Origin: Burkholderia paludis
GTDB lineage: Bacteria; Pseudomonadota; Gammaproteobacteria; Burkholderiales; Burkholderiaceae
Length of the DNA: 64,000 nucleotides
Assembly (NCBI RefSeq): GCF_000732615.1
Contig: NZ_JPGL01000012.1
Location: 62,001-126,000, forward strand
Direction of reading: 5' to 3'
Shown here: positions 58,065-64,000 of the stretch, piece by piece
Numbering within the stretch: the first letter of the stretch is position 1
How the letters are laid out: each line of letters begins with the position of its first letter
The notes under the pieces: model-generated
What the model was told of the DNA's origin: nothing
What the model saw: the letters and a program-made list of their open reading frames with translations, nothing else
Database searches by the model: none
Translations under genes and position numbers: made by a program

Positions 58065-59111
58065 CTACGCGACCCACGCATGGCGTTGCCGGTCGATGCG
58101 CGTGAACGGCGCCGGGTCGATCCATGCGCGTGCATCGAAATCCCGTTCGAGAAACCCCCACTCGACGAGGAAATCCTTGAACGCGACCAGCCCGTCGATC
58201 GACGTCTGCGCGAGCCCCGTCTCCAGATGGCGGTGCACGTCCGCGCCGTACGCATAGCGCACCCACTCGTCCGACGCGCGCGTCTCGCGGCCGATATAGG
58301 CGACCGTTTCCGCCGGATGGCGCGCGGCCCAGTCGCCCGCGCCCACCACGACCGACAGGAAGCGGCTCACGAGATCGGGGCGCGCGTCGATCAGCGCGCG
58401 GTCGACAGTCAGCGTGCGCGGCGTGCCGTTGCCGATCCGCACCAGCGGATCGGGGTGCGCGCCGAGATCGATGACGACCTGCGCGTCGATCAGGTGCACG
58501 GTTTCGAGCCCCTCGACGCCTTTCACGAACACCGCGTCGACCTCGCCGCGCACGAGCGCCGCGATCTCGAGCCCGTACTCGTGCGGGCCGCGCGTAAACG
58601 ACGCGGGCCCCGTGCGGCGTTCGCGGGCGTCGGGCAGGTCGACCCATTCGACGTCGCCGTGGCCGAGCCCTTCGAGTTCGAGCGCGCTCAGGAAGCCTTT
58701 CAGTGCTGCCGCGCGCCAGAAGTCGATGCTGATCGGATGGCGCGGCAAGCCGAGCCGCCGGCCGCGCAGGTCGCGCGCGGTGCGGATGCCGCGATCGGGC
58801 AGCGTGACGATCGCCTGGAATTCGTTGGTCCACGACAGGCCGATCACGCGCGTATCGGCCCCGCGCGCCCGCGCCCACAGCGCCGGGATGTTGCCGCCCT
58901 GCCGGAACGAGTGCGGCAGGCTGTGATCGAAGTGCGATTCGCGCTTGCCGGCGTCGGCCGTTTCCTGCAGCGAATGCAGCGCGATGCCGTCCGGCCCGAA
59001 CTCGTCGTCGAACCAGCCGCGATGCACGGCGATGCCGAGCGCGGTCGGCACCGGGCAGCGCGTGTACCAGAGTGCGTCGCAGGCCGTGGCCTGCTCAGCG
59101 AGTGTCGTCAT
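58065..59111 (-). CDS. DszB-like sulfinate desulfinase candidate, paralogue 2
   Basis: 348 residues, no signal peptide, related to the genes at 54943 and 60782. It keeps the DszB-type Cys (C19 in WYTRCPVPTALG), His (H60 in HFDHSLPHSFRQGG) and Arg (R70), along with DLRGRRLGLPRH, GEVDAVFVKGVEGLETVHLIDA and VIDLGAHPD. Sits directly downstream (44 bases) of the SsuD-like flavin monooxygenase, as dszB follows dszA/dszC in Rhodococcus, so a monooxygenase-then-desulfinase sequence is suggested. A cytosolic binding protein remains possible. The ATG at 59111 has GAGGAC upstream. Confidence 0.75.
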   Translation of the reverse strand: MTTLAEQATACDALWYTRCPVPTALGIAVHRGWFDDEFGPDGIALHSLQETADAGKRESHFDHSLPHSFRQGGNIPALWARARGADTRVIGLSWTNEFQAIVTLPDRGIRTARDLRGRRLGLPRHPISIDFWRAAALKGFLSALELEGLGHGDVEWVDLPDARERRTGPASFTRGPHEYGLEIAALVRGEVDAVFVKGVEGLETVHLIDAQVVIDLGAHPDPLVRIGNGTPRTLTVDRALIDARPDLVSRFLSVVVGAGDWAARHPAETVAYIGRETRASDEWVRYAYGADVHRHLETGLAQTSIDGLVAFKDFLVEWGFLERDFDARAWIDPAPFTRIDRQRHAWVA

Positions 59112-59155
59112 GGTGAGTGTCCTCGTCGTTGGAATGCGTCGGGATGTCGTGGCGC

Positions 59156-60328
59156 TCACGCGCCGGCCGCGCGCAGCGCCGCCCGCGTGCCGCGCGTGTT
59201 CAGCGCGCCGTCGACGAGGGGCAGCACTTCCTCGCCCACGCGATACGCCTCCTCGAGATGCGGGTTGCTGGCGAGGATGAACGTCGATACGCCGATGTCG
59301 ACGTACTCCGCGAGCCGTTCGGCCACCTGCTCGTGGCTGCCGACGATCACGCAGCCGGGGCCGCCGCGGATCTGCGACATGCCGGCCCACAGGTTCGGGC
59401 CGACGATCAGGTCGTCGAAGTGCTGCGTGTTGCCCTGGTGCAGCGCGAACTGCCGTTTCGCGCCGACCGATTCCGACGCTTCGCCGCGCCCGCCGAAGCC
59501 GTTGCGCGTCGACGCGCCGACCGTCGCGAACATCTGCCGCAACTCGGCCCACGCCTGCTCCTCCGTCTCGCGCGCGAGGATGTCGATGCGCATGCCGAAG
59601 CGCAGGTCGCGCGCGGCGTGCTGGCGCTCGAGCGCGCGGCGCGCCGCATCGATCACCTCCTTCTGTTTCGCGAGCGGCTCGCCCCAGCTCAGGTGAACGT
59701 CGCCATGCTTCGCCGCGACCGCGAGCGCGGCGTCGCTCGCGCCCGCCAGGTAGATGCGCGGCGGTTGCTGGCCGCTCAGCGGCGGCAGCAGGCCGCCGGC
59801 CTCGACCCGATAGAACCGGCCGTCGAACGTGAACGGCTCGCCCGCCGCGACGCCCTTCACCACGTCGAGAAATTCGTCGGTGCGCGCATAGCGGCTGTCG
59901 TGATCGATGAAATCGCCGTACGCGCGCTGGTCGGGGCCGCCGCCGCCCGTGACGACGTTCCACTCGACCCGGCCGCGGCTGATCCGCTGCAGGCTCGCGG
60001 CCATCTGCGCCGCGTAGACGGGATGCACGAAGTGCGGCTGCAGCGCGATCAGGAGCCGCAGCCGGCGCGTCTCGCGCGCGAGCGCGGCCGCCACGACCCA
60101 CGGCTCCTCCGTGAAGCGGAAGATCGGAATCAGCGCGCCGTGGAAGCCGGCGATGTCGGCCGCACGCGCGACCTGCGACAGATAGTCGATGTAGCCAAAT
60201 GCGTCGTCGTCGATCTTCGGCGCGACGCGCGACGCGCGCTGGCGGTTCCATTCGCCGCGCGTATGCAGGTCGTGTGCGCGCCTGCCGTCGCCGTGCATCG
60301 GCAGGCGCCACAAGAATTCAACAGCCAT
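59156..60328 (-). CDS. SsuD/MsuD-like flavin-dependent monooxygenase (LLM class)
   Basis: 390 residues of the bacterial luciferase-like TIM barrel. It follows SsuD closely in plan: FLWRLPMHGDG (His12 kept), YIDYLSQVARAADIAGFHGALIP, RGRVEWNVVTGGGGPDQRAYGDFIDHDSRY, LAGASDAALAVAAKHGD, LRFGMRIDI, GPNLWAGMSQIRGGPG and NPHLEEAYR. Residues at positions equivalent to the SsuD active-site Cys54, His228 and Tyr331 appear changed (FRFTEEPW, RID, ASNPH), so the substrate probably differs from linear alkanesulfonates. It would need FMNH2 from a reductase outside the window. First gene of the minus-strand unit, behind a sigma-54 promoter. Confidence 0.88.
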   Translation of the reverse strand: MAVEFLWRLPMHGDGRRAHDLHTRGEWNRQRASRVAPKIDDDAFGYIDYLSQVARAADIAGFHGALIPIFRFTEEPWVVAAALARETRRLRLLIALQPHFVHPVYAAQMAASLQRISRGRVEWNVVTGGGGPDQRAYGDFIDHDSRYARTDEFLDVVKGVAAGEPFTFDGRFYRVEAGGLLPPLSGQQPPRIYLAGASDAALAVAAKHGDVHLSWGEPLAKQKEVIDAARRALERQHAARDLRFGMRIDILARETEEQAWAELRQMFATVGASTRNGFGGRGEASESVGAKRQFALHQGNTQHFDDLIVGPNLWAGMSQIRGGPGCVIVGSHEQVAERLAEYVDIGVSTFILASNPHLEEAYRVGEEVLPLVDGALNTRGTRAALRAAGA

Positions 60329-60405
60329 CGGGGTTCTCCTGGTCGGACCGTTCGGATTGCGGATTGCATGCGGCACCGGCGTGCCGTGCGTGTGCTGCGC
60401 TCTAA

Positions 60406-60421
60406 AGCACGCCGTGTGCCA
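60406..60421 (-). promoter_or_regulatory. Sigma-54 (-24/-12) promoter of the monooxygenase operon
   Basis: On the minus strand: TGGCAC-N5-GTGCT, a perfect -24 element and a -12 element with the invariant GC correctly spaced (one mismatch to TTGCT). It is 78 bases upstream of the monooxygenase ATG. The paired activator-type repeats lie 148 bases further upstream. Confidence 0.7.
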
Positions 60422-60568
60422 ACGCGCGCGGCATCGCGCATCCCGGGCCGCAGGCGGGGCGCGCGGCGCCTTGCGGGCAGGGCCTCCACGGCAACCGGAC
60501 GACGCGCGCCGGTCGCCGCCGATCGCATCGCAACCGGCCCGCGCCGCGCTGCTGCGCCGGCCGCACGG

Positions 60569-60616
60569 GTGCTGCGCGCGCAACAGCGGCCGGCGCGACT
60601 GTTGCTGGCGCAACAG
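60569..60616. promoter_or_regulatory. Tandem activator-binding sites for divergent sigma-54 promoters
   Basis: Two inverted repeats of the same form lie 30 bases apart centre to centre, about three helical turns: GTGCTGC-N4-GCAACAG (60569-60586; 12 of 14 half-site positions as in the perfect copy) and the perfect CTGTTGC-N4-GCAACAG (60599-60616). They stand between two divergent sigma-54 promoters, as expected for an enhancer-binding activator serving both operons. The activator gene is not in the window. Confidence 0.7.
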
Positions 60617-60690
60617 GCCGCGCACCGCCACCGGCGCCGTGCCGCGCGCGCGGGCCCCGCGCCGCGTGCGGCCGCGCCGCGCCCGGCCAC

Positions 60691-60706
60691 TGGCCCGGAA
60701 CTTGCG
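60691..60706 (+). promoter_or_regulatory. Sigma-54 (-24/-12) promoter of the ABC importer operon
   Basis: TGGCCC-N5-TTGCG, with one mismatch in each element and the invariant GG and GC in exact register, lies 75 bases before the ATG at 60782. It is 74 bases downstream of the nearest activator repeat. Together with 60406-60421 it makes a divergent sigma-54 promoter pair. Confidence 0.72.
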
Positions 60707-60781
60707 ACGTTGACCGGCCCGCGCCAGCGACGCCGTGCGCGACCGCACTTCGACCATGCTCATGCAGACAGGAAATCACCC

Positions 60782-61858
60782 ATGACAGACAGGCCCGATT
60801 CGTCATCGGACAAGCAGCAGACGTTCTGGTACGCCCGCTCGCCCGTGCCGACCCCGCTCGGCATCGCCGTGCATCTCGGCTGGCTCAACGGCGAGACGTC
60901 CGCCGACGGCGTCGCGATCCGCTCGCCGCGCGGCGCCACGCGGCACGACGTGTCGTCGATCAGCGACCACACGCTGACGCAGTCGTTTCGGCAGGGCGGC
61001 AGCATCCCCGCGATGTGGGCGCGCTCGAACGGCGCGAACACGCGCGTGATCGGGCTGTCGTGGGTCGACGAATCGCAGTTGATCCTCGCGCGGCCCGAGT
61101 CGGGCATCCGTTCCGTGAAGGCGTTGCGCGGGCGCCGCCTCGCGATCCCGAGCCGCCCCGACGACCGCATCGACATCTTTCGCGCGTCGGCGCTGCGCGG
61201 CTTCCTCAACGCGCTGAGCCTCGACGGGCTGGGCGCGCGCGACGTCGAACTCGTCGACGTGCGCGCCCGCACGCTGCAGTCCGTCGGGCCGGCGCGCGCG
61301 GCGGACCTGTTCGCGTCGCCGCACGGTTTTTCGAGCCGTGCGCTGTACGCGGCCGAGGCCGGCGCGCTGCTGCGCGGCGAGGTCGACGCGATCTACGTGA
61401 AAGGCTCGACCGGCCTCGAGATCGCCCAGCTGATCGGCGCGCACGTCGTGATCGACATCGGCTTTCATCCGGAGCGCGCGATCCGCAACAACAACGGCAC
61501 GCCGCGCCCGCTGACGGTCAACGCGGACGTGCTCGCGAACCATCCGGACATCGTCGCCGGTTTCCTGAAGCTCGTGGTCGCCGCCGGCGAGTGGGCCGGC
61601 GCGCATCCCGACGAAACCGCGCACTACGTGGCCGGCGAAACCGCATCGTCGATCGACTGGGTCCGCGCGGCGTACGGCAACCAGCTGCACCGCCACCTCG
61701 GCGTCAACCTCGACGACGAATCGATCGCCGCGCTCGCCGATTTCAAGACCTTCCTGCACGACCAGGGCTTCCTGGAAGCCGACTTCGACGTTGCCGACTG
61801 GATCGACCCGCGCCCGCTCGCCGACGTGCTGCGGCCGTCGCTGCAAAAGCGCGCGTGA
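60782..61858 (+). CDS. DszB/SsuA-like protein lacking the desulfinase Cys and His, paralogue 3
   Basis: 358 residues, no signal peptide, clearly paralogous to the genes at 54943 and 58065 (FWYARSPVPTPLGIAVHLGWLNG, SFRQGGSIPAMW, LRGRRLAIP, GEVDAIYVKGSTGLEIAQLIGAHVVIDIGFHPE). The catalytic Cys is Ser (S20) and the catalytic His is Ile (I60), while Arg (R70) stays. It is therefore probably not a DszB-type desulfinase; it may bind the substrate in the cytosol, sense it or have another activity. First gene of the plus-strand operon, with AGGAAATC before the ATG. Confidence 0.75.
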   Translation: MTDRPDSSSDKQQTFWYARSPVPTPLGIAVHLGWLNGETSADGVAIRSPRGATRHDVSSISDHTLTQSFRQGGSIPAMWARSNGANTRVIGLSWVDESQLILARPESGIRSVKALRGRRLAIPSRPDDRIDIFRASALRGFLNALSLDGLGARDVELVDVRARTLQSVGPARAADLFASPHGFSSRALYAAEAGALLRGEVDAIYVKGSTGLEIAQLIGAHVVIDIGFHPERAIRNNNGTPRPLTVNADVLANHPDIVAGFLKLVVAAGEWAGAHPDETAHYVAGETASSIDWVRAAYGNQLHRHLGVNLDDESIAALADFKTFLHDQGFLEADFDVADWIDPRPLADVLRPSLQKRA

Positions 61859-61889
61859 GCCCCTTTTCCGCCCCCTGCCCCGGACCATC

Positions 61890-63005
61890 ATGAAACACAC
61901 GTTCTCCCTCGCCTCGCTGCGCCGCCCGCTGCGCGCGCTGCTCGCCGCACTGCCGCTCGCCGCGGCATCGCTCGCCACGCTCGCCACGCCCGCCGCGCAT
62001 GCGCAAGACGCGCCCAAGGTCGTGCGGATCGCCGTCGTCGCGTATTCAAGCGGCGGCAAGACCCAGTACGCGGGCGCGTCCGCGCTCATCGACGCCGACA
62101 AGTCGCTCGAGAAGGCGCTCGCCGCGCGGCACGTGCAGCTGCAATGGGTGCCCGTCTCGACCGCGGCGGTCGGCACGCTCGTCAACGAGGCGTTCACGAA
62201 CGGCAGCATCGACTTCGCCGGCTACGGCGACCTGCCGTCGGTCGTCGTCAACGCATCGGGCACGCGCACGCGACTGATCGTGCCGGGCGGCGTGGGCAGC
62301 AACACGTACCTGGTCGTGCCGGCCGGCTCGAGCGCGAAATCGATCGTCGATCTCAAGGGCAAGCGCATCGCGCTCAATCGCGGCCGGCCGTGGGAAGTCA
62401 CCTTCAGCAAGCTGCTCGCCGAGAACGGGCTGAAGCTGTCGGATTTCAGGATCTACAACCTCGACCCGCAGGCCGGCGCCGCGGCCGTCGCGGCCGGCCG
62501 CGTCGACGGCTTCTTCACGCTGTCCGATGCGTATTCGCTCGTCGACAGGAACGTCGGCAAGATCATCTGGTCGACCAAGCGCGCGCCCGACGACTGGAAG
62601 ATGCGCGCGGAACTGTGGGCGTCCGACGATTTCGTGCGGCGCTACCCCGACATCACGCAGCTCGTCGCGACGGCCTACGTGCGCGCCGCGCACTGGATCT
62701 CGCAGCCGCAGAACCGCGACGCGTACGTGAAGATCCTGAGCGCGTCCGGCCAGCCGGAAAGCGTCGTGCGCCGCGAATACGCGGACGAGGCGACGCCGTG
62801 GAAGGAGCAGTGGACGCCGCTCTTCACGCCCGCGCTGACCGGCCACTACCGCGACGTCATCGCGTACAGCCGCCAGGCCGGCCTGACCTCCACGCCGGTC
62901 GACGTGAACGCACTGCTCGCGCCGGCCTTCGTGTCGACCGCGCTCAAACAGCTCGGCCTCGACGGCTACTGGCGCGCCGACGCGGCGCGCGTCGCGAGCC
63001 GCTGA
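61890..63005 (+). CDS. Sulfonate-type ABC transporter periplasmic binding protein (SsuA-like)
   Basis: 371 residues with a long Sec signal peptide (cleavage near PAAHAQ), in contrast to the cytosolic paralogues next door. The mature protein follows the SsuA/TauA plan: VVRIAVVAYSSGGKTQYAGAS, LQWVPVSTAAVGTLVNEAFTNGSIDFAGYGDLPSVVVNASG, LIVPGGVGSNTYLVVPA, SIVDLKGKRIALNRGRPWEVTFSKLL. It should capture an organosulfur compound for the permeases that follow; the first permease start overlaps its stop (TGATG). Starts 31 bases after the DszB-like gene. Confidence 0.88.
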   Translation: MKHTFSLASLRRPLRALLAALPLAAASLATLATPAAHAQDAPKVVRIAVVAYSSGGKTQYAGASALIDADKSLEKALAARHVQLQWVPVSTAAVGTLVNEAFTNGSIDFAGYGDLPSVVVNASGTRTRLIVPGGVGSNTYLVVPAGSSAKSIVDLKGKRIALNRGRPWEVTFSKLLAENGLKLSDFRIYNLDPQAGAAAVAAGRVDGFFTLSDAYSLVDRNVGKIIWSTKRAPDDWKMRAELWASDDFVRRYPDITQLVATAYVRAAHWISQPQNRDAYVKILSASGQPESVVRREYADEATPWKEQWTPLFTPALTGHYRDVIAYSRQAGLTSTPVDVNALLAPAFVSTALKQLGLDGYWRADAARVASR

Positions 63006-63820
63006 TGCCGCGGCACGCCTTCGCGTCGAGCGGCGCGCTTGCATGCCGCGTGCCCGCCGTCGCACGGCTCGGCGGGCACGCGCTGTGGTGGGCCACGCCC
63101 GTCGCCTTCCTCTCGCTGTGGTGGCTCGCGAGCGCGCAGCGCTGGTTCCCGCCGCAGCTCGTCGTGCCGCCCGGGCGGCTTGCGACGACGCTGCGCACGC
63201 TGATCGAGACCGGCGAACTGCGCGACAACCTGCTGATCACACTGCACCGGCTGGCCCTCGGCTTCGCGATCGGCGCGACCGGCGGCGCCGCGTTCGGCGT
63301 CCTGCTCGCGCGCAGCCGGCTGTTCTCCGACTATCTGCGGCCGACGTTCGACCTGCTGCGGCAGGTGCCCACGCTCACGCTGATTCCGCTGCTGATCCTG
63401 CTGATCGGCATCGACGAGCCGCTGAAGCTCGTCGTCGTCGGCAAGGCCGTGTTCTTCCCGGTCGCACTGGCCGCGTACACCGGCGTGCGCGACGCGCCGC
63501 GCGACCTCGTCGAGATGGCGCGCCACTACGGGCTCGGCCGCTTCGCGCTGCTGCGCGACGTGCTGTTGCCGGCCGCGTTGCCGCCGCTGCTGACCGGCGT
63601 GCGGATCGCGCTCGCGCGCGCGTGGCTCGCGCTGGTCGCGGTCGAATTGCTCGGCGCCGACAGCGGGATCGGCCAGATGATGGAACTGGCGCGGCAGATG
63701 CTGCGGCTCGACGTCGTGCTGATCGACGTCGCGGTGATCGGGCTGGTCGGCTTCGCGCTCGACCGGTCGATCGCGCGCGTGCAACGCTACGCCCTGCGCT
63801 GGCAGACGCCCGCGCATTGA
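63005..63820 (+). CDS. ABC transporter permease, SsuC/TauC type
   Basis: 271 residues with about six membrane helices. The N-terminal helix WWATPVAFLSLWWLASAQRWFPPQLVVPP is followed by the family's TLHRLALGFAIGATGGAAFGVLLARSRL and the ATPase-coupling loop ELAR-like DLVEMARHYGLGRFALLRDVLLPAALPPLLTGVRIALARAWLALVAVELLGADSGIGQMM. Inner-membrane subunit of a sulfonate/taurine-type importer. Its start overlaps the binding-protein stop by one base. The cognate ATPase must lie beyond the window edge. Confidence 0.9.
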   Translation: MPRHAFASSGALACRVPAVARLGGHALWWATPVAFLSLWWLASAQRWFPPQLVVPPGRLATTLRTLIETGELRDNLLITLHRLALGFAIGATGGAAFGVLLARSRLFSDYLRPTFDLLRQVPTLTLIPLLILLIGIDEPLKLVVVGKAVFFPVALAAYTGVRDAPRDLVEMARHYGLGRFALLRDVLLPAALPPLLTGVRIALARAWLALVAVELLGADSGIGQMMELARQMLRLDVVLIDVAVIGLVGFALDRSIARVQRYALRWQTPAH

Positions 63821-63836
63821 ACGCACAGGTTTCGAC

Positions 63837-64000
63837 ATGCCCCTCGCGACACCCCGTTTCCCGTTCCCCGCGCTGCGCCGCCGCGCGCGCGGCCTCGTCG
63901 TGCCGGCGCTGCTGGTCGCCGCGTGGCAGTACGCGTCGTCCGGCGACGCGGCCCATCAATACGCGTTCGTGCCGTTGCAGCAGGTGGGCGCCGCGCTGGT
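63837..64000 (+). CDS. Second SsuC-type ABC permease (cut by window end)
   Basis: The frame opens at 63837, 16 bases after the first permease, and runs to the window edge; 54 residues are visible (MPLATPRFPFPALRRR, then a first hydrophobic segment LVVPALLVAAWQYASSG followed by AFVPLQQVGAALV). This matches the start of a SsuC-like permease. Two adjacent permeases suggest a heterodimeric channel. Too short for more. Confidence 0.7.
   Translation, partial: MPLATPRFPFPALRRRARGLVVPALLVAAWQYASSGDAAHQYAFVPLQQVGAAL

Overview
The window is about 68% GC, gene dense, and reads as Burkholderia (Burkholderia cepacia complex-like), probably a secondary chromosome. The strongest marker is the convergent rpfF/rpfR pair of the BDSF signalling system (22798-25713), known from B. 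cenocepacia. Codon use, the many LysR/AraC/MFS/porin genes and the lack of rRNA, tRNA, phage or IS genes all fit an accessory metabolic replicon. No CRISPR array or transposase was seen.

Layout. 1-6250: a glutathione S-transferase (cut by the window start), YciI protein and divergent MarR regulator; an MFS exporter divergent from an AraC regulator; a DUF3857/transglutaminase-like exported protein; a small membrane ORF. 6251-8221: an APC permease. 8456-21833 (all minus strand): a disaccharide island with a two-component system, the thuEFGK ABC importer, thuA-thuB, a LamB-type porin, an aldo/keto reductase and glucokinase. This looks like uptake of trehalose-like sugars and oxidation through 3-keto derivatives, as in rhizobial thuEFGKAB. 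22798-25713: rpfF and rpfR. 26274-33326: D-glutamate cyclase-like protein, MFS carrier and fused 5-oxoprolinase under a divergent LysR. 33458-38659: a sulfatase / formylglycine-generating enzyme / NlpA-like binding protein / Cys-cluster protein operon, plus a small monooxygenase. 38940-39659: an SDR. 40122-44634: a curli locus csgE-csgF-csgG-csgB-csgA-csgH. 44689-51137: LysR/oxidoreductase, porin, amino-acid binding protein, M20 amidohydrolase and LysR.

51204-64000 (open at the right edge) is the most unusual part: a TonB-dependent receptor, MFS carrier, dedicated TonB/ExbB/ExbD, an SsuD-like flavin monooxygenase, three paralogues resembling the sulfinate desulfinase DszB, and an SsuA/SsuC-type ABC importer. 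All three transcription units in it appear to start at sigma-54 (-24/-12) promoters, with copies of a shared inverted-repeat motif (CTGTTGC-N4-GCAACAG and variants) upstream. I read it as a sigma-54-controlled organosulfur capture and desulfurisation system. One DszB-like paralogue has lost the Cys and His that match the DszB catalytic residues. Together with the sulfatase operon, sulfur scavenging is a theme of the window. Functions of this island are inferred from motifs and gene order, not from any database search.
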